From positions 258,213 through 322,212 of the forward strand of contig MU128953.1 in NCBI GenBank assembly GCA_014904985.1: a DNA stretch of 64,000 nt. Direction: 5' to 3'. Made by a program: the position numbers and the translations under genes. The notes under the pieces were generated by a model. The model was not told the DNA's origin. It worked only from the letters and a program-made list of their open reading frames with translations, and did not search any database. Below, piece by piece: positions 1 to 9,180 of this stretch. How positions within the stretch are numbered: position 1 is the first letter of the stretch; every line of letters begins with the position of its first letter. The stretch is from Hydnum rufescens UP504. Lineage: Eukaryota > Basidiomycota > Agaricomycetes > Cantharellales > Hydnaceae.

Positions 1-464
1 CCCATTAATTTCCTTATATAGTGGGCACACGGACTTAGGCTTGTGCTCATCATTTTGGTCGTTCTCTCGTCAAGAACAACCAAGATGATGAGCACAAGCC
101 TAAGTCCGTGTGCCCACTATATAAGGAAATTAATGGGTGGCCTTAAGGGCTATTTTTCTGTTCCCTGCTTGCACGTCTTTATATTAGTCAATTTGACTCG
201 ATTTGTAACACCCATGGGTGGTTTACAGGTTGTGGGATTAAAAGATCTGGGGCCAACACCGGGCTCCCGTCTAGTTTCGGTTAGGTACAGGTGGACTTAG
301 AGAAATCAGTTCTCAAAGTAGCAGACCGACTAGTCCATTCACCCCAATATGTGTTCATTTGTTCAAAAGTTCATTCGTTCAAAAGTTTGTTCGTTCAAAA
401 GTCCATTCGTTCAAAAGTCCGTTCGTTCAAATATTCACTCGTTCAAGTGTTCGTTTGTTCATAC
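1..464 (+). mobile_element. Right half of a large palindromic (foldback) element, copy 1
   Basis: Positions 1-60 are the inverted complement of about 83-136, so the window opens at the centre of a long palindrome whose left arm lies outside. The arm then runs through sequence almost identical to 3000-3320 and ends in a 16-bp tandem repeat (GTTCAAAAGTYCATTC-like) at 361-463. Unlike the complete copy at 2502-3396 it lacks the outer TIR; it stops where a GACTTGA-rich repeat begins at 465. The small central loop is in the opposite orientation to that of the complete copy, which is the only way to tell orientation in such a symmetric element. No coding capacity is seen. Confidence 0.8.
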
Positions 465-640
465 TATTAAGACTTGAGCCGACTTCAGGCTGAAGTCGAG
501 TCGCCCAAAGTCAAGTCTTTTGATTAGTAATCAAAGGACTTGACTTGACTTGGCTTAGAAGAGACTGGCTTCGGAATTGAGCCGACTTGAAGCCAAGTCC
601 CTCGCAACACCACCCTTAGCAGTATTGGTCCAGCCCACGC
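465..640. repeat. GACTTGA/GACTCGA-rich dispersed repeat, copy 1
   Basis: A low-complexity stretch built from GACTTGA, AGTCGAG and similar words. It ends in GCCGACTTGAAGCC followed by a GCAACACCACCC motif. The same ending, in the same order, is found at 27160-27210, so this is a dispersed family and not chance bias. It lies directly upstream of PSD1 and would form its promoter or 5' UTR. Confidence 0.5.
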
Positions 641-644
641 ACGG

Positions 645-2415
645 ATGCAGTTACGACGTGAGTGCATGGAGACTGTAGTGAGCACAAGAGCTCACCCTCT
701 TCAAACAGGACGCCTGGTCGCGGCCTGGAAGGACACGCCGACTAAATGGTACCCATTTCTTGTTGGCATTGGTGCGCTATTACTTGCGATCCTCCAATGG
801 AGAAAAACGTCTCAACGCGAGCCCGCCAACGCTGAGGACGTGACCCATGAGCAGCCTGTGGAAGTGAAGGGTCGCTGGAAGGTGCGATACTTTCTATTCT
901 TCCAGTCCTCATTCAAGGTCAATTTCTTGCTTGCTCAGGTCACTGTTCTCGGTGCTCTCCCTCTTCGAAATATTTCCCGGGCGTGGGGCTACTTGAATTC
1001 TTTTGAATTGCCCATGTGGTCCCGTCCCGCAGGGCTTTCTTTTTACGCCTGGGTATTCGGGTGTAATTTGGACGAAATTGAACACTCAGACCTTACGATG
1101 TACCCCAGTCTTGGCGAGTTCTTCTATAGAAAGTTGAAGCCGGGTGTTCGTTCTATCGCGAACGCCGCCTTGGTCTGTCCATCAGCGCTGATCCCTTGTC
1201 TTTCACTTCGCATTCTGATCGCTCAACCATTTTCAGGTGTCGCCTGCGGATGGAACTGTTCTTCACTTCGGCAAGATTGTGAACTCGCGTGTCGAGCAAG
1301 TAAAGGGCCTCACCTATTCGCTTGATGCGTTACTCGGTGGAACTCAATCCCATGGGGAAAGCATCACTGTGGACTTCGCCCACAGACAAGGCGCAGAAGT
1401 CGATGACGAAGAATTCGCCGACGTCAATGGGATTGAATATTCGCTTAATCAGCTGCTGGGGAGTAGTGCAAAGGATCCACTATCGCTGTCTCTGTCGTCA
1501 TCCTCTCCAGCAGTCGTCGCTTCACCATCACTATCAACAAGACCATCGCCACTACCATCGTCATCTGTTTCCTCCTCCATCCCTTCCAATGAACGCGAAG
1601 GTTCGATAGAGGACGCCTCGGTCGCGACTGAATCAAGTCAGGCCCACCCTCCAACGGTGGCTGCTGAAATGGACTCATCCACCTCCCCTTCGCCATTGAA
1701 GCGCACCAACTCTGTCTCTAACGTAAATCCCGGGAATGAACTGTTTTTCATTGTAGTTTATCTCGCACCGGGCGACTACCACCGCTTTCACAGCCCCACT
1801 GCTTGGGTCGTCGAGAAGCGACGCCATTTCGCCGGTATGCACTGTTCCTTCCCCCCCTTCTTAATTGATCCTCACGAGCCCTGGGATTCTAGGGGAATTA
1901 TTCTCTGTCGCACCCTGGATGGCCAAGCAGTTGCAAAATCTGTTTGTTTTGAACGAACGTGTGGCATTACTTGGGCGGTGGCGACACGGTTTCTTTGGCA
2001 TGGTCCCAGTCGGTGAATACTTCCTTTCATGGTGTTTCTCAAGCTGCCGTCTCATCTCGCCCTTAGGAGCAACTAACGTTGGGAACATCAAAATTAACTT
2101 CGATGAGGTACGCCTCATTCTCTGCCCCTTCTGATGTTGTTTTGTTCATCGCACATATTCATACCACAGGCCCTCCGCACCAATGTTTGCCGCCATCGCG
2201 CATCACCCGGGTCCTTCGATGAAGCCACCTATGCCAACGCCTCCGCGATCCTTAGAGGGCAGCCTCTGCGTGCAGGCCAAGAGATGGGCGGGTTCAGACT
2301 AGGCAGCACCATCGTTCTCGTCTTCGAATCTCCCCCAACCTTCGCGTTTGGTGTAGAAGTCGGCAAGAAGGTCAAGGTCGGTGAGAAGATTGGCGACATC
2401 CCTCCAGTGGTGTAG
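645..2415 (+). CDS. PSD1: Phosphatidylserine decarboxylase proenzyme, mitochondrial type
   Basis: Decarboxylates phosphatidylserine to phosphatidylethanolamine at the mitochondrial inner membrane. Splicing out introns 882-938, 1173-1236, 1835-1892, 2013-2066 and 2108-2169 gives 491 aa in one frame. Visible: an N-terminal membrane segment ([18 protein letters not shown]), the family block [47 protein letters not shown], a Ser-rich insert of about 100 residues as in other fungal enzymes, [13 protein letters not shown], and the LGST self-cleavage motif ([12 protein letters not shown]) about 38 residues before the stop. Cleavage before that Ser would create the pyruvoyl alpha subunit. Intron 2 uses an unusual GTCTGT donor. 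The start is the first in-frame ATG; a longer targeting presequence may have existed upstream, where a repeat now lies. No disabling change was seen. Confidence 0.95.
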
Positions 2416-2451
2416 ATTGGTGTCCGGGGATGTATGGCTGGACTCTGATTC

Positions 2452-4414
2452 TCCATGGCCACCTCACTCCACTTACGATATTTAGAAGACGCCTCACGAT
2501 ATGGGCATTATACTGTAAAAAAAAGAAATGTCTGAACAAATGAACATTTGAACAAGTGAATATTTGAACAAACGAACATTTGAACGAGTGAATATTTGAA
2601 CGAACGGACTTTTGAACGAATGGACTTTTGAACGAATGGACTTTTGAACGAACAAACTTTTGAACGAATGAACTTTTGAACAAATGAACACATATTGGGG
2701 TGAATGGACTAGTCGGTCTGCTACTTTGAGAACTGATTTCTCTAAGTCCACCTGTACCTAACCGAAACTAGACGGGAGCCCGGTGTTGGCCCCAGATCTT
2801 TTAATCCCACAACCTGTCAACCACCCATGGGTGTTACAAATCGAGTCAAATTGACTAATATAAAGACGTGCAAGCAGGGAACAGAAAAATAGCCCTTAAG
2901 GCCACCCATTAATTTCCTTATATAGTGGGCACATGGACTTAGACTTGTGCTCATCATCTTGGTTGTTCTTGACGAGAGAACGACCAAGATGACGAGCACA
3001 AGCCTAAGTCCGTGTGCCCACTATATAAGGAAATTAATGGGTGGCCTTAAGGGCTATTTTTCTGTTCCCTGCTTGCACGTCTTTATATTAGTCAATTTGA
3101 CTCGATTTGTAACACCCATGGGTGGTTTACAGGTTGTGGGATTAAAAGATCTGGGGCCAACACCGGGCTCCCGTCTAGTTTCGGTTAGGTACAGGTGGAC
3201 TTAGAGAAATCAGTTCTCAAAGTAGCAGACCGACTAGTCCATTCACCCCAATATGTGTTCATTTGTTCAAAAGTCCATTCGTTCAAAAGTCCGTTCGTTC
3301 AAATATTCACTCGTTCAAATGTTCGTTTGTTCAAGTATTCACTTGTTCAAATGTTCATTTGTTCAGACATTTATTTTTTTTACAGTATAATGCCCATACC
3401 ATGACTCACTTGCTTCGTTTGAAAAATCACTGCCGAGTTTCGAAGAAGTATGGTCAATGTCCAATCGTCTTGTCCGTACTCATGCTTCCTCTCGCGAGAT
3501 CAAGCACCTTCAGAAAAAGGATCCTGTTGACCGAGATCAAGTGTTCGAAAATGCGTCACTTTTCATTCGCGATGCCCTTCTCATGGTCGAGATCTGCTGC
3601 CGCTAAGGTTGGAGATACTGGAAGGATTCACGGTGTTCTGCAATGGTGGCTATTCTGCTGCTGGGGTGCTGGCTCTTTCAACTACGGCCTTGAGTTGCTA
3701 CATCTGGAGCAGAACCTTCGGTATGAGTGGACGCCCCAACTCACTCAGGCTTTCTTCGACAATTGGCTCTTAAATACGAAGGGAAAACCAGATGCCTTTG
3801 TTCCAGCTGACCTTGTCCAAGAATTTGTCAACTTTTGGATTAAGGTAAGCTGTCCCATGAACGTTATTTCAATTTAATTGAAGCCAATTGTTCCAAAGGT
3901 CATATATGCCGCGAAGGGAAGTAGTGCTTGCTGGGACTTTATAATGCACATCTCGCCATGCATCGACGTCCTTCGCCACGTTGTCCAATCTGTGGAGACC
4001 GAATTCCGAATGCCAAAGAGGTCTGGGAAGCACAAATCACCAGAATTCATGAACGATTTGAACCGTTTGAGGACGATTCTCGAAGAAGGACAAGTCCACA
4101 ACTTCAAAGCCGGACGTTTGTCACGCATGGTCGATGTTGTCGATGTCTTTTCAACAGGCATCTCTATTGTTCAGGCAACAAAGCTCTCAGAGTTCAGGGA
4201 TCGCCTTGGACGTCACACTACTGATCTCGACATGGCACACCGTGAAGCAGATGACGAGATCGCCTTGTTTCCCCCCTCACGCCACCCAGGGTTTGAGGAT
4301 GGTAGTAACATTGATGTGAACTCTCTTGACATGCTGGATGATTTTTCAAATTGTATTCCTGAAGGTGAGGATGTTGAGGCGGAGAATGATTTTGATGATG
4401 TATTCACTTTCTGA
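2452..4414 (+). pseudogene. DUF6589-family protein, C-terminal part, split by a transposon and frameshifted
   Basis: Recognised from motifs typical of the basidiomycete DUF6589 family: SFEEVWSMSNRLVRTHASSR, LRYEWTPQLTQAFFDNWLLN, LVQEFVNFWIKV and then, across a 54-bp intron at 3845-3898, VIYAAKGSSACWDF and ISPCIDVLRHV. The reading begins at about 2452, just after the PSD1 stop, so the N-terminal half is missing. An 895-bp element with TA duplication sits at 2502-3396; skipping it and one TA joins the two sides in frame. Near 3598 one extra base shifts the frame. The C-terminus is acidic and stops at 4414, overlapping the 3' end of the convergent RecQ relic by 69 bp. The family's function is unknown. 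Confidence 0.75.
2502..3396. mobile_element. Complete 895-bp palindromic foldback element with TA target duplication
   Basis: The outer ends are inverted copies (TGGGCATTATACTGTAAAA at 2502; its complement ends at 3396), each followed inward by 16-bp-period GTTCAAA repeats. The two arms (2502 to ~2970 and ~2980 to 3396) are near-perfect inverted complements, with a short unique centre at about 2960-2990. TA occurs at 2500-2501 and 3397-3398, as expected for a TA duplication. It has no transposase reading frame, so it is a non-autonomous element of a TA-targeting DNA transposon type. It interrupts the DUF6589 coding sequence. Confidence 0.85.
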
Positions 4415-6500
4415 ACGATGAGCCCTGCTGTGCATCCCCAAATCCTCAATTAATTCTGCTGGACTCTCTGCTGTTGCTGGGGATATCTTCGCGGCGGCTT
4501 CCTTTTTCCTTTGGCGCTTCTCTTTCTCACGCTGGTTCCGACGATTTTTATCCTCCCGATCTTTCGCCACTCGTATCCTTGCCTCCTTGATCTTCTGCAC
4601 CATCTCCTCATCTACTTCCACCCCTGCAGTCGTGGCCAAAAGAGCTCGGTCGGCATCCAGCATAGACTTGACAGTTGCTCGTTGCCTTTTTGCACCTTCA
4701 CGATCCCGCGATTTAGCTGTCTCGATGGCTACCAACATCTCTGTGACCCTGCTGGCTTCAGTCTCTTTCACAGTATCCTCGATAAGCTCTAGGAGTTCTC
4801 GCATGCATTCAGATGCAACTTCGTTGTTCGTGAGAGTGCCGAGAGTTTCGAGGCAGTCAATGATAAGCGCACTGTTGATAGTCGTCTCAAGGCGGATGTC
4901 CGGCACGACAAACTCCTCGGATGCGAAGTACAAGAGAGCGGACGTCTCGCCTCGCCACTTGTCAAGTTTCGGAGCAAGTTCGTCACACCGATTTTCGTGC
5001 CTTCTTCTATTCCGAGTGGCCACTGCCTCGTCCAAGCCAGTGTGTTGTGGCAGTGGCGGATGACAATTAGAGCAACATCGTCCAGGAATATGAAGGATTT
5101 CTCCGGGGGCGAGAGGATTTTTGAAGTAGTCATTGAGGAAGACCCGGGGACAGGTCAGTGTACATGCAAAGAGGATGATGTCATGTTAATGTCGGTCTGA
5201 GAAGGGGCACCTGCTTTGGCTTCTCGTTGGGCCTCCGCCAATCCTTTTCGCTTCGCAGTGCGTTTACGGTGCTTGTTGGCCACTGTGGCCTTCCGTCCAG
5301 GTGGCTTTGCTGCGCCCAAGGGAGGGTTTCCCGTCACGTCCCCAGATTGTAGGGTCACTTCTTGTTCAAGCATCTCGGCTAGGTCTTCGGGTGTCAAATC
5401 GCCCACAGCAAGCCAAAGTGCTTCGTTGTCACCATCTATATTGTCGCCAGTCAGCGAGTCTTGGTTGGGAGAGAGTACAGGGGTGCCAAGAGGCACCATC
5501 GCAGCGCTGGAAGTATCTTCTGAATCGCCGGTATGTGGTACCACGTTAGCATCGAGATTCTTCAGGCCTTCCGCAGTGGCGGTGCCGCCCTTCGTTGGCT
5601 TTGGCAGCACACCCTTTTCTACAAGAAGTATAGCTTCGCCTCTGATTTTTTCGTCCCTACTGCATCTTCCAAGCCGCTGGACCCAGGTACAGAGTGTCTT
5701 TGGAAGGCCAAATTGAACTACGAGGGATATATCACGTATATCACAGCCCTTTGGAAAGGGTAAGCCACTGCCGCACAAAGATATACTGTCCCACCAAGTA
5801 CCAACCATTCCAGCAGCTTCCGTTGCACAGAGGATGATTATTTCGCCATGTTTGAAGGCGCCCATAGTACGCGACTTGTATAGTTTACTCATATCGGCAT
5901 GATAATGTGCAATCGGGGGGACTGCTTGGTTGAAGGCAAAGCACAATTTGCTCCGAAGGTACTCGGCAGCAGCGGATGCTTGCCCCTGACTAGAGGAAGA
6001 AAGACAAGGATTTTAAAGGCATCAATAATACGTGAACGTACGTGTCAAAATATACCATAGTTCTTTGTAATTCGCTTTCATTCTTTGCATTAATATTTAC
6101 AACAAAGTCGAGATCTCGAAATGAGGTCTTGCTGTGCTCCATTTCCTGCACCGAGAGAAGAATATTTGGGTGATTATTGGAAAGCTTGATAATTGGCGTT
6201 TCCAGATCAAATCCTAATCAATGCATTATATCCGCCAGCATCTTGGGTGGTAGTGTGGCAGAGGTAATGAAGAAGGGTGTCTCAGGGGATACTTGGGCGC
6301 GCAGTAGACCGATGCGATCATATGAAGGCCGAAAGGAATCTCCCCATTGCGAAATACAATGGGCTTCATCAACATTGATAGCATGCAGGATTTTGCGGAA
6401 TTTAGGGGACGAAAGAAGCTTGACAAGTTTAGGATTTTCTTCTATCATTTCGGGGGATGTGAATAAAAGTCGATATTTTCCATCTTCAATTGCCTAAACT
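4346..6500 (-). pseudogene. RecQ-like ATP-dependent DNA helicase, N-terminally truncated and decayed
   Basis: Retained helicase motifs in order: motif II within NVDEAHCISQWGDSFRPSY, motif III TSATLPP, the second-lobe HYHADMSK and ILCATEAAGM joined over a 57-bp intron (5749-5805) to GCDIRD, and motif VI VQRLGRCSRD. A 52-bp intron lies at 5990-6041. Downstream is a RecQ-zinc-like segment (TCPRVFLNDYF..GRCCSNC), then a Lys/Arg-rich coiled tail ending near 4346. Damage: an in-frame TGA at 6218-6220, a frame change near 5160-5200, and no Walker A lobe, because the reading starts abruptly at about 6500 next to a DED1 relic. Family members are 3'-5' DNA helicases, and such genes are often multicopy or subtelomeric in fungi. 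This copy is unlikely to be active. Confidence 0.8.
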
Positions 6501-6520
6501 CGTTCAAGTTGTGAGAGGTG

Positions 6521-7600
6521 TATTATTTGAATTGAATCACTTCTTGCCTTGTAAGTAGAAGCAGGGAGATCCACTGTATCAACAAGTATCGATGCAACTG
6601 TAGCAGTCCCGACCATGATAGGCGTGCGACCAGAGCGGAAGGCGCTTGGTGTCATTTCACGTTCACGCCGAGTGCGATCTCTGTGAATGGACGTTTCCGG
6701 CAAGTTACGACCTATCAGAACATCAGAATGTACCCTCACCGTCCACTCCGCCTCGACGAAACTCAGCATCAAACCAGAATTTGCGTCTGAAGCGCGCAGG
6801 GTATTGAGTAGTCCGGGTTGAGTAGTACTTTCTGAAGTTGAGCGAGCACGGCCCACGAAGAGAAAGACATAGTCCTTCAACAAGTCCTTCGCCAACATCT
6901 GAATTTCGGGGGGGAAGGTGGTCCTGGGCATGAGAGTCTGACGCTTTTGGACGCCGGGCATGTCCTTCCCCCTGTACGGTACGGCGGATCTGCGGCTCGG
7001 AACCCACGTCCAATATACGATGAGCCTCATCTAAATCCAGGTAACGGATGCTTCTTCGGCTGATTCGCCCCCGCTCAATCAAATCCACAAGACGACCAGG
7101 GCTAACGCTGAGAATATCGGCCTCCCGCTCGAGCTGGCAAAGCTGAAGGTTGATATCGGCCCCACCCTGCATGATAGCAGGTTTGTCCCGTGAGCGATAT
7201 GCGAATTTCCGAGCTTCGCTGTGGATCTGACTGACAAGCCCAGGAGTGAGGGCAGGAGTTAGAGCAGCGGGATATGCCCGAGTCCGACTGCAAGAACCTA
7301 CCGGTTCTGGTGGAGTCGCTGCCGGATCGCTTTGAAACGATGAGAGGATAGGGAAGAGGGAGCTGCCAGCCTGAGGAATGTCTACATAAGAACCAAAGAC
7401 CACGGACTAGAAATGCGGCACCATGTACGAACCTGGACACAAACCATAAGATCTCTACACGCCGTGACGACGGGGGATTGGGAGCAGTGCACCATGAAAA
7501 GCCGATGTTCTCGAGCACAGCGACAAGAGTAGGGTTGGTTGGTTGAAGAAGAGACCCGGGGACGCCATATTGAGCACCAGCCGCCCAAGCATGGCTTTTA
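6521..7600 (-). pseudogene. DED1/DDX3-type DEAD-box RNA helicase relic
   Basis: The succession matches DED1: RDLMVCVQ, LFPILSSF, LVSQIHSEARKFAYRS, GGADIN, ILSVSPGRLVDLIERGRIS, LDLDEAHRILDVGSEPQIRR, then in another frame MPGVQKRQTLMPRTTFP, IQMLAKDLLKDYVFLFVG and TSIHRDRTRREREM. The functional motifs are wrecked: no GSGKT (PQAGSS stands there), PTREL reads LTPGL, DEAD reads DEAH, and SAT reads RTT. At least two frame changes occur. A probable intron survives after RDLMVCVQ (about 7378-7428), so this is a DNA-level duplicate and not a processed copy. The 3' end abuts the RecQ fragment. Confidence 0.8.
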
Positions 7601-8094
7601 GTTCAATGCTATTGTTGTTGGTCTGATGAATTGGGCAAGATTAGCACGACTGTTTCGTCGACGAGTAGTTCTGGATGAGAATTCTCCAACCTGCTCTTCA
7701 CAGGTCCCCTGCACGAGGAGAAAATATCATTAGCGAGGACCATGCTTACGTTCCCACTGTCAGCCGGAACTTGAAACCTCACGTGCGTCCGGTTTTCTCC
7801 GTAAATCGCTTGTTGCCGGATGGTTTTCCCTCCGATACAACACTCTGGAATGCACCTACTGCTCACAAAACCGACGCATAAATAAAACATCTGATATCTG
7901 TTGAGCGGAGGGATGAATTCGATGAGATTACCATTGCCGAGGATTATTATGGGGATGATGTTATTGCTGGCGGCAGTCCCTGCTACTTCGGTGCATTCTG
8001 ACACACAATCCATGGCGCTTTCCTGAGAACGTCTGGAGGTGATCTTCGTTCTCTGAGAACCACTTCTCTCGCCTTCTGCCAAGTGCATTGAATT

Positions 8095-8206
8095 TATTAT
8101 ATTTGAGAACTGATTCCCGACTAAAACGGTTTGTGACTGGCTGAAGCGGAAGCATGCTGTACAATTAAACAGAAACCCCCATTGCATTATTAAGAGGTTA
8201 CGAGAC
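8095..8206 (-). mobile_element. Possible end of a TA-duplicating DNA transposon
   Basis: Read on the minus strand from 8206, the sequence follows the left end of the 974-bp element at 49165: GTCTC, CCTCTTAATAA, then GGGGTTTCTGTT, CATGCTTCCGCT and CACAAAC with TCGGGA in the same order and spacing, minus about 15 bp of the terminal hairpin. A TA follows at 8207-8208. The partner end was not found. An unrecognised 192-codon minus-strand frame (7609-8187) runs through it and is probably not a gene. Confidence 0.4.
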
Positions 8207-8861
8207 TATTGTTGTGCTTGCCGCTTGAGCGCTTTGCGATATTGCTGGCGTTGAGTGACCCGGAAGTTGCCGGCCCTCAAGAACAATAACACCACCAGCC
8301 AGAGACTTACCACCACACCCTAGAAGCCGGGGCGTAATGATGAAGGCAGGTTTATGTTATTCAGTATATGTAAGAGCAGCTGAAGCAGCTCTCTTTTCCC
8401 TCTGGATTCTTACTAACCCATCACTATTCCACCCTGTACGCTTGGGGGATTTCTTTCGATGTTAAGCACCCCTCTCCCTCGGGAGAACAGCAGCCCAAGT
8501 GAGATAATCTTGGTCAATAATCACCTTGATGACATCGGCTCCAGCCTGTTTTCTCCTGCTAGATCCCAGCAAAGCCCGCGTCAGTGTCAACTTCCGTGAT
8601 GTTTTCTCATGCCCCGACGTCGACTATCCTTGGCGGGCTGGTGCGCTACCCATGGAACCTGATATCTCTACGGTTTCCGTGGGTGCCCATTGGCACCCTT
8701 CGTGAGAAAAACGGTCAAGTGAGATCATTCTGATTAACAGCGTCCGTGGCAACCACCAGCCATTGTGCACCTCTTGGCGTTTCCTCGCCCTTGCTCAGAT
8801 CCCGGTGAGCCTGCCTGTTATTAGCACCCCATCACACTAATTCCACCTGACATCCCTCTGC
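8207..8861. other. No gene recognised; diverged internal duplication
   Basis: No supported coding frame. Two blocks share short words (CAAGTGAGAT.ATT at 8498 and 8716; CCCATCAC..ATTCCACC at 8419 and 8828), suggesting an old local duplication or two copies of retroelement-derived sequence. Confidence 0.3.
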
Positions 8862-9180
8862 TCCGGAGAGATGGATTAACCAAGCTGTCCAACGTATGAC
8901 AGGACATGCACATATAGAGTGCTACTATGCAAAGTTTGTTCCAGATGAAGAAGTCAACTGCCTACAGTGAGGACCTACGCACTTGTGAGCACGTCCTACA
9001 GCTATGCGTTTTGCATGAGGAATGCCGCCGTTTACTAGGAGACACTGATCAAGACCGTAATACAGCGAAACTCTCGGACGAGGCAGACAGTAGAACACGC
9101 CGTGCTGCCTTTATCCAGGTACCGGGGGCTTTTGCAGGGACCGAAACCTGCGCCATACTAGCGATTGCTCGCTGCCCAAG
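8862..9180 (+). pseudogene. Non-LTR retrotransposon remnant, end of ORF2
   Basis: Conceptual translation reads WINQAVQRMTGHAHIECYY, AKFVPDEEVNC, then after a TGA and a frame change RTCEHVLQLCVLHEECRR and AAFIQVPGAFAGT. This order (GHA..YY.RF.P.EEV.C, then RE/CEH...C) is characteristic of the extreme C-terminus of basidiomycete non-LTR retrotransposon polyproteins after the RNase H domain. It is short, interrupted and lacks the reverse transcriptase. Confidence 0.6.

Noticed and set aside
2372..2751. Several minus-strand frames of 61-103 codons with repeated SFVQK/RSKVHSFKS peptides
   Set aside because: They are translations of the 16-bp GTTCAAA tandem repeat in the palindromic element; 16 is not a multiple of three, so all frames open equally.
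7609..8187. 192-codon minus-strand frame as a gene
   Set aside because: Runs through a transposon end, has no motif, and its start lies within the terminal repeat.
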